DNA of 64,000 nt. Origin: Streptococcus azizii (GTDB taxonomy: Bacteria; Bacillota; Bacilli; Lactobacillales; Streptococcaceae). The notes beneath the pieces were generated by a model, which saw only the letters and a list, made by a program, of their open reading frames with translations, was not told the DNA's origin and ran no database searches. The stretch is from assembly GCF_001984715.1 (NCBI RefSeq), contig NZ_MSPR01000001.1, forward strand, positions 1 through 64,000. Reading direction: 5' to 3'. A program made the position numbers and the translations under genes. This document shows, one piece after another, positions 7,636-18,273 of the stretch. The stretch's first letter is position 1. Every line of letters begins with the position of its first letter.

Positions 7636-8868
7636 ATGAAACGATTGTATCCATTTCTACTAACTGTCTTGTGCATCCTGCTTGTCCCTTTTTCTGTCCA
7701 GGCTGCCGAAAAATATAGCACAGACGCTGAGCATTCGATTGCCATTGAAGCCCAGACAGGCAAGATTCTCTATGAACAGAATGCGACTACCCCGACTAGC
7801 ATTGCCTCTATTTCAAACCTACTGACTATCTACCTAGTCTATGAAGCAGTGGAGCAAAAGAAACTGACACTTGACACACAGGTGCCCATCTCAGATTATG
7901 CCTATAAGTTAACCCTTGAATCACCTGTCACCAATATTCCTTTAGACAAACGTTCCTATTCTGTTCGGGAACTAATCAATGCCTCCTTAATCGCTTCGGC
8001 CAACAGCGCAACGATCGCCCTAGCTGAACAGGTGGCAGGAAGTGAGTCGGAATTTGTCAATTTAATGAAGGAAAAACTGGTATCTTGGGGAATTTCAGAT
8101 GCAAGCATCTTCAACTCTACCGGTGTAAACACTGCTCTTTTAGAAGGTGGAGAACCTTCAAATGAGAAAGACAGCCAAGAAAATCGCTTGTCTGCTCTTG
8201 ATGTGGCCATCATCGCCCGCCGACTGATCCTCGATTATCCGCAAGTACTAGAGGTAACTTCCCAATCCCACTTTGCCCTTAATGGTAGCACTTACTACGG
8301 TACAAATCCGATGCTAAGAGGGGGCGCTTATGAGCGAGAGGGGGTAGACGGTCTCAAGACAGCTTCGGGAACATCTATCGTTGCAACCAGTGTAGAAAAT
8401 AACATGCGGGTCATCACTGTTATCTTGCACACGAAAGAAGGCGACCTCTACCCTGAAAAACGCTTCATCGAAACAATGAACTTGTTGAATTATTCCTATA
8501 CTTATTTTAAGTGGACTCCCATCGTAGAAGCTAATGAATCATATAACAACAGCAGTATCACGGTCTTTAACGGTAAGAAAGCAACTGTTCCAGCTGTCGC
8601 GAAAGAAAATCTCATGTTTGCAAAAAGAGAACGCTATAAAGAAGAAACAGCTACAAAAGCAGAGGGACTCGATCGTGTATTGGATGCTCCGCTGGCTAAG
8701 GGGACTGTCGTTGGCTCTTTAACCCTAAACGATACAGACCTGATTGGTCATGGCTACGTTGACAAACAGCCCAGTATTGAGTTGGTCGCAGGCGAGGAGA
8801 CCCCTCCTGCAAGTTGGCCCTTCTCTTGGTGGAATCACTTTGTTCGCTATGTGAACGAGAATCTGTGA
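7636..8868 (+). CDS. dacA: DacA-like serine D,D-carboxypeptidase with altered active site
   Basis: 410 residues from ATG 7636; a TTG two codons earlier is an alternative. A signal peptide ends near SVQA-AEK, then a peptidase S11 domain, a C-terminal beta domain, and an amphipathic tail rich in Trp (PASWPFSWWNHFVRYVNENL) typical of membrane-associated DacA/PBP3. Functional relatives trim the terminal D-Ala of peptidoglycan stem peptides. Here the SxxK motif reads S58-I-S-N61 (codon AAC), so the general-base lysine is lost. The SxN motif S121-A-N is kept, but the third motif is K241-T-A rather than KTG. The reading frame is intact. In other streptococci dacA lies beside sufB, so this is the expected locus. 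It is either an inactive or repurposed homologue, or active paralogues exist elsewhere in the genome. Confidence 0.85.
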   Translation: MKRLYPFLLTVLCILLVPFSVQAAEKYSTDAEHSIAIEAQTGKILYEQNATTPTSIASISNLLTIYLVYEAVEQKKLTLDTQVPISDYAYKLTLESPVTNIPLDKRSYSVRELINASLIASANSATIALAEQVAGSESEFVNLMKEKLVSWGISDASIFNSTGVNTALLEGGEPSNEKDSQENRLSALDVAIIARRLILDYPQVLEVTSQSHFALNGSTYYGTNPMLRGGAYEREGVDGLKTASGTSIVATSVENNMRVITVILHTKEGDLYPEKRFIETMNLLNYSYTYFKWTPIVEANESYNNSSITVFNGKKATVPAVAKENLMFAKRERYKEETATKAEGLDRVLDAPLAKGTVVGSLTLNDTDLIGHGYVDKQPSIELVAGEETPPASWPFSWWNHFVRYVNENL

Positions 8869-8872
8869 GTAT

Positions 8873-8917
8873 AGTAAAAAACATGAAATCAATCCAAAAG
8901 ATTTCATGTTTTTTACT
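8873..8917 (+). terminator. Terminator after the dacA-like gene
   Basis: A perfect 18-bp inverted repeat (arms 8873-8890 and 8900-8917, core ACATGAAATC) with a 9-base loop and T-run, just after the stop codon. The symmetry allows use from both strands. Confidence 0.9.
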
Positions 8918-8924
8918 TTTCATA

Positions 8925-9360
8925 CTTCAGTCGGAGAGAAATTGTACGCAATAGCCTTATAGCTATTGAGTTGCTAATATTTTCTAACCTCACTAATGTT
9001 GCAAGCTGGCGCTGGCCTTATTTCCAACCTCAGTTGGCAAATGAACTGTGGCAAATAATCAAAATAACTAAAGACGGAAACTCAGTGGCCTTTAGTTCCA
9101 ACTTCAGTCGGAGAGAAATTGTACGCAATAGCCTTATAGCTATTGAGTCACTAATTTTCTCTAACCTCACTAATGTTGCAAGCTGGCGCTGGCCTTATTT
9201 CCAACTTCAGTCGGAGAGAAATTGTACGCAATAGCCTCATAGCTATTGAGTCACTAATTTTCTCTAACCTCACTAATGTTGCAAGCTGGGGCTTGCATTA
9301 TTTCTAACCTCAGTTGGCAAATGAACTGTGGCAAATAACTTTATGGTTATGTGACTACTA
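8925..9360. repeat. Three-copy hairpin repeat between convergent dacA and sufB
   Basis: Copies begin CTTCAGTCGGAGAGAAATTG at 8925, 9102 and 9205 (spacings 177 and 103). Each holds a hairpin CAATAGC...GCTATTG nested inside a longer AGAGAAATT...AATTTTCTCT pairing. A second unit, CCTCAGTTGGCAAATGAACT, occurs at 9028 and 9308. No gene is visible. The stretch separates the two converging genes. Confidence 0.85.
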
Positions 9361-9366
9361 GTTCAT

Positions 9367-10779
9367 TTAGCCAACTGAACCCTCCATCTCATACGCAATC
9401 AAGCGATTGAGTTCGACTGCATATTCCATTGGTAGCTCTTTGGTAAATGGCTCAACAAAGCCCATCACAATCATCTCAGTGGCTTCCCCTTCTGACAAAC
9501 CACGACTCATAAGATAATAGAGCTGTTCTTCGGAAATTTTCGATACTTTCGCTTCATGTTCCAAAGCAACCTGCGAGTTATGAATTTCATTAAACGGAAT
9601 GGTATCTGACTTAGATAAATCGTCCATGATAATGGTATCACACTCGATGTGGCTGACCGATTTTTTAGAATTGCGGGCAAAGGTTACTTGACCTCGGTAG
9701 TTTACTGCTCCACCACCCTTGGCAATCGATTTTGATACGATGGAAGAACTGGTATGGGGTGCATTGTGAATCATTTTAGCACCTGTATCTTGGTGTTGCC
9801 CTGTATTTGCAAAAGCGATGGACAACATGGTCCCGCGTGCCCCCTCACCATCTAGGTAGACAGATGGATATTTCATGGTAGTTTTTGCACCTAAATTTCC
9901 ATCAATCCACTCAACAGTCGCATCTTTCATGGCACGGGCGCGCTTGGTAACGAGGTTATAGACATTATCAGACCAATTCTGGATCGTTGTATAGCGCATG
10001 TAGGCACCATCAAGAGCAAAGATTTCCACAATCGCCGCATGCAGGCTATCACTTGAATAGGTCGGCGCCGTACAACCTTCAACATAATGCACACTGGCAC
10101 CTTCATCCACGATAATCAAGGTTCGCTCAAACTGCCCTGTGCTTTCATTGTTAATCCGAAAATAGGTCTGCAAGGGAATGTCACATTTGACACCCTTCGG
10201 TACATAAATAAAGGTTCCTCCTGACCACACTGCGCTATTTAGGGCTGCCAGTTTATTATCTGTTGGTGGGACCAGTTTGGCAAAATACTGTTTAAAGAGG
10301 TCTGGATATTCTTTTAAGGCAGAGTCTGTGTCCGTGAAAATAATCCCTAACTTTTCAAACTCTTCTTTCATGTTGTGATACACTACTTCTGACTCATACT
10401 GGGCTGCTGCACCTGCAAGATAGGCCCGCTCTGCTTCTGGAATACCGATTCGCTCAAAGGTTTCCTTGATTTTCTCAGGGACATCATCCCAAGAACGAGC
10501 TGGTTTGTCAGACGCTTTTTGGTAGTAGATCAAGTCATCAAAGTCGATTTCTGACAAGTCCGCCCCCCAGGTTTCAAGTGGCATTTTCTTAAAGGCCTCA
10601 TAGGATTTGAGACGGAACTCCAGCATCCATTCTGGTTCATTTTTAGCTGCCGATAGCGAACGGATTACAGCCTCATTCAAGCCCTTTCCTGTCGATATAA
10701 TCGGCTCTACATCATCGTGAAAACCAAATTTGTATTCACCTAGGTCAATCGGCTTTGGTTCTACCCTTTCTTCTGTCAT
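9367..10779 (-). CDS. sufB: Fe-S cluster assembly protein SufB
   Basis: 470 residues, the usual SufB length. The C-terminal SufBD core includes the conserved [18 protein letters not shown] and [21 protein letters not shown] segments. SufB is the scaffold of the SufBCD complex, on which iron-sulfur clusters are built with sulfur delivered by SufS/SufU. It is the last gene of sufCDSUB here, but a 281-bp repeat element lies between it and sufU, so its expression depends on read-through of that element. Confidence 0.97.
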   Translation of the reverse strand: MTEERVEPKPIDLGEYKFGFHDDVEPIISTGKGLNEAVIRSLSAAKNEPEWMLEFRLKSYEAFKKMPLETWGADLSEIDFDDLIYYQKASDKPARSWDDVPEKIKETFERIGIPEAERAYLAGAAAQYESEVVYHNMKEEFEKLGIIFTDTDSALKEYPDLFKQYFAKLVPPTDNKLAALNSAVWSGGTFIYVPKGVKCDIPLQTYFRINNESTGQFERTLIIVDEGASVHYVEGCTAPTYSSDSLHAAIVEIFALDGAYMRYTTIQNWSDNVYNLVTKRARAMKDATVEWIDGNLGAKTTMKYPSVYLDGEGARGTMLSIAFANTGQHQDTGAKMIHNAPHTSSSIVSKSIAKGGGAVNYRGQVTFARNSKKSVSHIECDTIIMDDLSKSDTIPFNEIHNSQVALEHEAKVSKISEEQLYYLMSRGLSEGEATEMIVMGFVEPFTKELPMEYAVELNRLIAYEMEGSVG

Positions 10780-10823
10780 TCTTTTCTCCTCTATCTACTT
10801 TATTCATTTGTCATCGGACATGT

Positions 10824-11104
10824 TATAGTCGTTTAGTTTATACCTAAAGGTAGCCACAGCTGTAATTGACTAAATCTGAAACAGCTGCGTCTCTTTTCTT
10901 ACTTCGACGAGTGAAAAGCTCCAGTGGAGGTTTTCAGCCTACCACCTTTCATTAAAAAAGTGGTCGTTAGAAACTCCGTTTCCCTATTTCCAACCTTGCC
11001 CACTTCGCTCTCGGATTTATAGGCTCAGGCTGAAACAGTTCACCGAACTGTTTCACTCTCCCAGACTAGTGGAGCAAGTACTAAAAGTAAACTAAAAGAC
11101 TATA
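10824..11104. repeat. MITE-like element with IS630-type ends, inside suf operon (copy a)
   Basis: 281 bp. The ends TATAGTCGTTTAGTTTA and its near-perfect inverse (16 of 17) finish in TA, like the ends of the IS630 element at 408-1306. The right end directly abuts the sufU stop codon. Inside are two hairpin modules: GAAAAGCTCCAGTGGAGGTTTTC-type at 10912-10936 and GAAACAGTTC/GAACTGTTTC at 11031-11055. It has no coding capacity. Confidence 0.85.
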
Positions 11105-12758
<1,654 letters not shown>

Positions 12759-14021
12759 TCACCTCTTATTTAACTTTTCTTCAATTCCGTCAATCATCTC
12801 TTGACGTGCTTCCTTAACGGGAATTTCTGTGATGACTGCACCTAAGAAACCGCGCACAACCAACCGTTCAGCCGTCGCCTTATCCAAGCCCCGACTCATC
12901 AGATAATACATATCTTCTGGGTCCACCTGACCGATGGAGGCAGCATGCCCTGCAGTAACATCATTTTCATCAATCAAGAGGATCGGGTTGGCATCGCTTC
13001 GCGCCTTATCAGATAACATCAACACCCGACTTTCTTGCTGGGCATCCGCTCCTTTAGCCCCTTTTATAATGTGGCCAATTCCATTGAAGGTGAGCGTGCC
13101 TTTTTCAAGGATAACACCGTGCTGAAGGATATTTCCTATGGAATGCCGACCATAGTTGGTCACACGGGTATCAATCCCTTGTACCTGCTTACCACTGGAA
13201 AGAGCGACCACCTTCATATCTGCATGGCTGCCATCACCGTACAAGTCACTGTCAAAATCTGCGATAACATTGCCCTCGTTCATGACGCCGATTGCCCAAT
13301 CGATACTGGCATTATTCGCAAGATGTCCACTGCGACTGATGTAAGTTGTCACATGCTGACCGAGACGATCAATCGCCGCAAATTTAATCTGGCTACCAGC
13401 TCCTGCAATAACTTCTACCGTAATATTGGCCGTCGCTGCCTCACTGCCTGTTCCAATGCTTTCAAAGCGCTCCAGATAGGTCAATTTAGCATTTTGACCT
13501 GTGATTACGAGAATGTGTTTGTTAAAGGGGACAGCACTGTCACTGTCTTGGTAGAAAATCCCTTCGACAGGAAGGTCGATTTCGACCTGATCAGGAACAT
13601 ATAAGACTGCTCCGCTATTGAAATACGCTGTGTGATAAGCGGCGAGTTTATCCCTATCATGAGCAACCGCCTGAGTGAAATGCTGTTCCAAGACTTCTGG
13701 AATTTCTTCCAAGGCTGTATAAAAATCCGTAAAGACAACGCCTGCTGCTACTAACTCTGGCGATAATTGTTCGTAGACTGTCTGTGTCCCTACTTGCACC
13801 AATTTTGGATGATCACCCAGAACTGTGAAATCAGGAACGTCACCCCTTATCGGTGATTCCATAATGGTGCCATCTCCCAAGTTCCAGCGGTGGAACTTCA
13901 CCCGTTCAATCGTCGGCAGGGCTAATGTTGCAATCTTTTCAAAAGCTGATTGACGAAGTTCGCTCAACCAAGCGGGTTCTGCATGGGCTTGTGAAAAAAG
14001 TTTAATGGCTTCTTTGGTCAT
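12759..14021 (-). CDS. sufD: Fe-S cluster assembly protein SufD
   Basis: 420 residues from the ATG at 14021, chosen because AAAGGAG lies just upstream; an in-frame ATG at 14042 precedes that site. SufBD-family protein with the C-terminal [20 protein letters not shown] segment shared with SufB and the central HVVSSG-like beta-helix part (MKVVALSSGKQVQGIDTRV). It pairs with SufB in the SufBC2D complex. Gene order sufCDSUB is the standard Firmicutes arrangement. Confidence 0.96.
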   Translation of the reverse strand: MTKEAIKLFSQAHAEPAWLSELRQSAFEKIATLALPTIERVKFHRWNLGDGTIMESPIRGDVPDFTVLGDHPKLVQVGTQTVYEQLSPELVAAGVVFTDFYTALEEIPEVLEQHFTQAVAHDRDKLAAYHTAYFNSGAVLYVPDQVEIDLPVEGIFYQDSDSAVPFNKHILVITGQNAKLTYLERFESIGTGSEAATANITVEVIAGAGSQIKFAAIDRLGQHVTTYISRSGHLANNASIDWAIGVMNEGNVIADFDSDLYGDGSHADMKVVALSSGKQVQGIDTRVTNYGRHSIGNILQHGVILEKGTLTFNGIGHIIKGAKGADAQQESRVLMLSDKARSDANPILLIDENDVTAGHAASIGQVDPEDMYYLMSRGLDKATAERLVVRGFLGAVITEIPVKEARQEMIDGIEEKLNKR

Positions 14022-14050
14022 CTGTTTCTCCTTTCTGAACAAGTTTCGCC

Positions 14051-14821
14051 TTAAACTTCCTCTTCGTAAGTCAAGCCTAGTTCTTCTGCAATGTTCGCAT
14101 ATCCTTCTTTTTCAAGTCGTACTGCAAGTTCTGGACCACCAGATAGCACCACACGACCTTCCATCATGATGTGAACGGCGTCTGGAGTGATGTAGTTCAA
14201 GAGGCGTTGGTAGTGGGTGATGATCATGGCACCAAAACCTTCCCCACGCATCGCATTCACTCCCTTTGAAACAACTTTAAGAGCATCGATGTCTAGCCCA
14301 GAATCAATCTCATCCAAAAGCGCAAAGGTCGGTTCCAACATCAAGAGTTGCAAGATCTCATTGCGCTTTTTCTCACCACCTGAAAATCCCTCATTGAGAT
14401 AGCGCTCTGCCATTTCCTCTTTCATGTTGAGTAATTCCATTTTTTCATCGAGCTTGGTGATAAAGTCACGGACAGAGATTTTCTCATCATCTTCTTTACC
14501 GGCATTCATTGCAGCCCGTAAAAATTCTGCATTGGTGATGCCAGGGATTTCACTCGGGTACTGCATCGCTAGGAACAGACCCATACGCGCGCGTTCATCA
14601 ACCTCCAAGTCTAAAACATTGACACCGTCAAACAAGACCTCACCCTTGGTCACCTCATAGTTGGGATTGCCCATGATAGCGGCTGAGAGGGTAGACTTCC
14701 CTGTCCCATTTGGTCCCATGATGGCTGCCACTTCCCCAGTTTTCAAGGTCAGATTTACCCCGTTTAAGATTTTTTTCCCTTCGATCTCCACGTGAAGATC
14801 TTTGATTTCTAGTATTGACAT
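14051..14821 (-). CDS. sufC: SUF-system ATPase SufC
   Basis: 256 residues from ATG 14821 with GGAGGT just upstream. ABC ATPase with Walker A GPNGTGKST, the SufC-type signature FSGGEKKRNE and Walker B FALLDEIDSGLD. It drives conformational change of SufBD during cluster assembly. It is the first gene of the operon. The upstream region to 15143 contains a BOX-type repeat, and I could not settle the promoter position. Confidence 0.96.
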   Translation of the reverse strand: MSILEIKDLHVEIEGKKILNGVNLTLKTGEVAAIMGPNGTGKSTLSAAIMGNPNYEVTKGEVLFDGVNVLDLEVDERARMGLFLAMQYPSEIPGITNAEFLRAAMNAGKEDDEKISVRDFITKLDEKMELLNMKEEMAERYLNEGFSGGEKKRNEILQLLMLEPTFALLDEIDSGLDIDALKVVSKGVNAMRGEGFGAMIITHYQRLLNYITPDAVHIMMEGRVVLSGGPELAVRLEKEGYANIAEELGLTYEEEV

Positions 14822-14880
14822 ACCTACCTCCATTCACATTTTTAGACTCATACTCTTCAATACTCTCTTCAAACCAAGTC

Positions 14881-15033
14881 ATACTCTTTAAAAATCAAAA
14901 GGATACGTTGTCAAGAGTCTCGGTGAGTGAAAAGCTCCAGTGGAGGTTTTCAGCCTGTTCCCTTGAAATAGGACGGAACAGAGTTCTACCTTCGCCTTCG
15001 TTTCCTAGTCTACTTTTGATTTTTATTGAGTAT
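14881..15033. repeat. BOX-like repeat upstream of sufC
   Basis: 153 bp, from ATACTCTTTAAAAATCAAAA to TTTTGATTTTTATTGAGTAT. The ends resemble boxC and boxA of BOX elements, and the hairpin module TGAAAAGCTCCAGTGG... lies at 14928-14952. The same element occurs inverted at 30662-30814 and, extended, at 33197-33465. Confidence 0.85.
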
Positions 15034-15101
15034 CAATAACATTTGAGTTTCATTTTTGAAGAGTATGATATAGCAAAGAGTATTCCCTTATGTATTATAC
15101 C

Positions 15102-15128
15102 AAAAAAGAACCATTTAGGCTCTTTCTT
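15102..15128 (-). terminator. Terminator after the rgpG-like gene
   Basis: On the minus strand AAAGAGCC and GGTTCTTT form an 8-bp stem (one G-U pair) with loop TAAAT and a following T-run, 16 bases past the stop codon. Confidence 0.6.
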
Positions 15129-15143
15129 TGTTTCAAAACACAA

Positions 15144-16322
15144 TTATTCTCGTTTCTTCTGCTGTTTAGCCCTCTTCGTCCGTCTTTTGGCCAAATACTC
15201 CTGTCGGGCATCGCTATTACCTATGAATCGCAAAAGGTTTAAAATCGGGGTTCTATTTTCCCCAAAAATCCCTATCAGCTCGCTGAGAATCTCTACCCCG
15301 AATAAGAGAGCAATCATCAAGAGGACTCCCCCCAAGCGACTGGAAACATTTAAGAGCAGAGAAATGAGAGAGAAGATAAAGGAAATCGCATAGATGACCA
15401 AGACCGTTCCTCGGTGGGTTAAACCAAGCGACAGCAGGCGATGATGCAAGTGCATGCGGTCTGCCTCATAAATTTTTTGTCCAGACAGGGTCCTGCGAAT
15501 AATCGCCACTAGAGTATCGGTAATCGGTACCCCTAAAATAATCATTGGTGTCACCACAGCCACTGCCGTGGAATTTTTCAACCCCTGAAGGGACAACACT
15601 CCAATCATAAAGCCGATAAATAAGGCTCCCGTGTCACCTAAATAGATGATGGCAGGGTGATAGTTATAGGGAAGAAAGCCGATAATCGCAGCGACCAGAA
15701 CAAAGACTGTCAAGGTTAAATAGAGATTGCTGTTGTGAAGAAAAAAATAGGACACAATCCCCATGGTCGTGAGGGAAATAATAGACACCCCCGACACGAG
15801 ACCATCGAGACCATCTATTAGATTCACTGCATTGGTAATCGCTACAATCCACAGAATGGTCAAGAAAAAAGAAAGCCAGGCCGGAAAGTGCAGCATGGGA
15901 CCACCGAAGGGAATCTTGAAATTATCGAAGCGAAATTCAGTAAAAACCCAAATGATGGTTGCCGCAAGAAGCATCCCTACCATCTTAGGCATTGGACGTA
16001 GTTCCTTAATATCATCGATCAAACCAGTAAAGACAATGATGCTACTTGCAATCACCAACGGCAAGCTATACTCAAAATAGGTACCCTTAGGAGAAATATG
16101 AGTCACTACAACGGGTAGCAAGCACATGGTTGCTAAAAAGAAAGCCACAAAAATCGCTAAACCACCAGCTGTCGGCATCGGAACTGTATTGATGCGCCGC
16201 TCATTGGGCTTATCTACTGCTCCAATTCTAAAGGATAAAAATCGAATCAAGGGGGTCGAAATAACCGAAATCACCATCGTCAGTACGATGACAATGATGT
16301 ATTGTAAGGCAAAGGGAATCAT
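15144..16322 (-). CDS. rgpG: Undecaprenyl-phosphate GlcNAc-1-phosphate transferase (RgpG/TagO type)
   Basis: 392 residues, about ten membrane segments, MraY/WecA family. Conserved DKPNERRINTVPMPTAGGLAIF near the start, NAVNLIDGLDGL (catalytic Asp region), YLGDTGALFIGFMIG, and the WecA-type histidine cluster DRMHLHHRLLSLGLTHR. It links GlcNAc-1-phosphate to undecaprenyl phosphate, the first step of rhamnan or teichoic-type wall polysaccharide synthesis at the inner membrane face. It overlaps mecA by 4 bases and precedes the suf operon, the usual streptococcal order. The symbol follows the S. mutans/S. pyogenes naming; TagO is the equivalent elsewhere. Confidence 0.9.
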   Translation of the reverse strand: MIPFALQYIIVIVLTMVISVISTPLIRFLSFRIGAVDKPNERRINTVPMPTAGGLAIFVAFFLATMCLLPVVVTHISPKGTYFEYSLPLVIASSIIVFTGLIDDIKELRPMPKMVGMLLAATIIWVFTEFRFDNFKIPFGGPMLHFPAWLSFFLTILWIVAITNAVNLIDGLDGLVSGVSIISLTTMGIVSYFFLHNSNLYLTLTVFVLVAAIIGFLPYNYHPAIIYLGDTGALFIGFMIGVLSLQGLKNSTAVAVVTPMIILGVPITDTLVAIIRRTLSGQKIYEADRMHLHHRLLSLGLTHRGTVLVIYAISFIFSLISLLLNVSSRLGGVLLMIALLFGVEILSELIGIFGENRTPILNLLRFIGNSDARQEYLAKRRTKRAKQQKKRE

Positions 16323-17044
16323 ACCAAACTCACCTTCCCAAGCTCATCTACCGCTCCAACTGGCAACAAGAGAACGCCGTGTTCCTGAAGGACGGCTCGC
16401 GAGATAGAAGTATCATCTGCGTGCTCTAGCATCCGTGACAAGATATAATCCGGATAAGCTGTCGAGCGGTTTTCAATATTGATGAGGACCGTCATATAAT
16501 ACCGATCATTCATCTTGTAGAGTTCTGATTCTTCAACGGTAAAATCAATCGACGAGACAAATTGGACAACTTCTTGCAGATTGGCAAAATCCAGAATATA
16601 GTAAATATACCTACGATCTTCTATATCGTCCTCTTCAACTTCTTCTTGCTCCGCCTGTTCCAAATATTGGACAGCCTTACCATCTCCAAGGCTCTTTTCT
16701 CGAATATTTTTTTCCAGCGTTTTTAGAAATTCATCTGGTGACATTTGTGAGAAATCTTCCAAGTCTGCAATATCTGCAAAATCATCAAAGTTTAACTGTT
16801 GATCAATCTCTGATTTGGTGACAAAAATGTCAACCTTATCTGGTTTTGGTGTCACCCGAAAACTCAACATGCCACTTTCGCGGAAGGTCATTGGCAAGTC
16901 CAATTCATCTAGGACCGTATAGAAAAACTCTTCGGTCTTTTCCTGTGGTACTAGAAAATCAGCGATTTCCATTCCCCGCTCCTCTAAATCTTCCATTTTT
17001 ATCGTGATTTTCAAGGTTGAATCACTAATTTGTTTCATCTTCAT
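16319..17044 (-). CDS. mecA: ClpC adaptor protein MecA
   Basis: 241 residues. The start MKMKQISDSTLKITIKMEDLEERGMEIADFL matches the N-terminal substrate-binding part. An acidic linker follows (about 105-145, EEVEEDDIEDR), then the C-terminal ClpC-binding domain with YILDFANLQEVVQF and a terminal GAVDELGKVSLV-type end. MecA delivers substrates such as competence regulators to ClpCP protease. Its stop overlaps the next gene start by 4 bases. A degraded BOX-like repeat occupies about 17060-17145 upstream. Confidence 0.93.
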   Translation of the reverse strand: MKMKQISDSTLKITIKMEDLEERGMEIADFLVPQEKTEEFFYTVLDELDLPMTFRESGMLSFRVTPKPDKVDIFVTKSEIDQQLNFDDFADIADLEDFSQMSPDEFLKTLEKNIREKSLGDGKAVQYLEQAEQEEVEEDDIEDRRYIYYILDFANLQEVVQFVSSIDFTVEESELYKMNDRYYMTVLINIENRSTAYPDYILSRMLEHADDTSISRAVLQEHGVLLLPVGAVDELGKVSLV

Positions 17045-17278
17045 TTCGCTACCTCATACTTTCATACTCTTTCAAAATCAACAAGATGCTTGGTCAAAGG
17101 CCTCGGTTTTCTTGCCGATTCAGGCGCCGATGTTATAGAGTATTCCGTTCCTTTTCAACGAATTCTTTTAGAATCCATATCTCATTCATTATACAAAAAA
17201 ACAGGCTCTTTTACAAAAGAAAAGAGATGAGCGCAGTGGTACTAAAGCCCCTTTGAGGAGACTAGGCGCAAACGAATA

Positions 17279-17300
17279 GGCTGGAATCCGTTTCCAGCCT
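17279..17300 (-). terminator. Hairpin after uppP
   Basis: AGGCTGGAA and TTTCCAGCC form a 9-bp stem with a 4-base loop, just past the uppP stop. The T-run on the minus strand is weak, so it may act more as an mRNA 3' stabiliser. Confidence 0.5.
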
Positions 17301-17307
17301 TGATTTT

Positions 17308-18147
17308 TCAAAGAATCAGTGTTCCTAGATAATAAAGAACCAAAAGTGTCCCTAATACAATGCGATACTTTCCAAAGAAGGTGAAATCGTGCTTTTTCAC
17401 ATAATCGGTCAAGAACCGGATGACCAGCATCGAAACACCAAAAGCAGTCACCATCGCAAGGAGCAACAACCACCACTGACTGGCTGTCACACTCAAACCT
17501 TTGGCGAGAAGTTTGACCACTTTCAACAAACTAGCTCCAAACATAATCGGTATCCCTAAGAAGAAGGTGAATTCTGTTGCTACCTCACGACTGGTTCCAA
17601 GGAGAATCCCGCCTAAAATCGTTGCTCCTGAACGACTGGTTCCAGGAATCAGAGCCAGAACTTGAAACAATCCGATGAAGAAGGCCGTTTGATAAGGCAT
17701 TTTACTCAAAGAGACCACTTGTGGTTGACGGTTTTTCTGCCATTTTTCAACATAGATAAAAGCCAAACCATAGATCACTAACATCAGCGCCACAACCATA
17801 AAGTTATAGAGATGATCGTCCAACCAATCATCGAACAAGAGGCCCAAAACAGCTGCTGGTAAGGCTGCAATCACGACTTTTGCCCACAACTGCCAAGTCA
17901 GTCGGACATCTCGGCTTGATTTTCCCGGCTGGAAGGGATTGAGGCGGTCAAAATATAGGACCATCACCGCTAAGATAGCACCTAGCTGAATCACGACATT
18001 AAACATCGATGTAAAATCAGCACTTACATCCTTGAAGGCAACGAATTCCTGTACTAAAATCAAATGCCCTGTACTGGATATGGGCAACCACTCCGTTATT
18101 CCCTCTACAATGCCAAAGAATATCGCTTTTATCATCTCAACAAACAT
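17308..18147 (-). CDS. uppP: Undecaprenyl-diphosphatase UppP (BacA)
   Basis: 279 residues from ATG 18147 (GGAGGAAGCT upstream). Integral membrane protein with the two BacA signature regions: [20 protein letters not shown] near residues 12-31 and [13 protein letters not shown] near 165-177. It recycles undecaprenyl pyrophosphate to the monophosphate carrier for wall synthesis and gives bacitracin tolerance. It is placed near mecA and the rgpG-like gene, a common streptococcal grouping. Confidence 0.95.
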   Translation of the reverse strand: MFVEMIKAIFFGIVEGITEWLPISSTGHLILVQEFVAFKDVSADFTSMFNVVIQLGAILAVMVLYFDRLNPFQPGKSSRDVRLTWQLWAKVVIAALPAAVLGLLFDDWLDDHLYNFMVVALMLVIYGLAFIYVEKWQKNRQPQVVSLSKMPYQTAFFIGLFQVLALIPGTSRSGATILGGILLGTSREVATEFTFFLGIPIMFGASLLKVVKLLAKGLSVTASQWWLLLLAMVTAFGVSMLVIRFLTDYVKKHDFTFFGKYRIVLGTLLVLYYLGTLIL

Positions 18148-18217
18148 AGCTTCCTCCTTATTCACTCCACTCCATTATACCATAAACCAACGGGAAACTA
18201 TAGCTTTTTCAATTAGT

Positions 18218-18246
18218 TTGCAATCTGTCAGAATTTTTTATACAAT
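18218..18246 (+). promoter_or_regulatory. Promoter of glnPH-glnQ
   Basis: TTGCAA (18218-18223), 17 bases, TACAAT (18241-18246), 28 bases before the start codon, with GAAGGAG as ribosome site. Confidence 0.65.
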
Positions 18247-18273
18247 ATAACTACTTTTAAAGAAGGAGAGACT

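Noticed and set aside
8925-9360. CRISPR-like array
   Set aside because: Only three copies, uneven spacing, no unique spacers of constant length, no cas genes.
12934-13738. Several long frames opposite sufD
   Set aside because: Shadow frames of a well-supported gene on the other strand.
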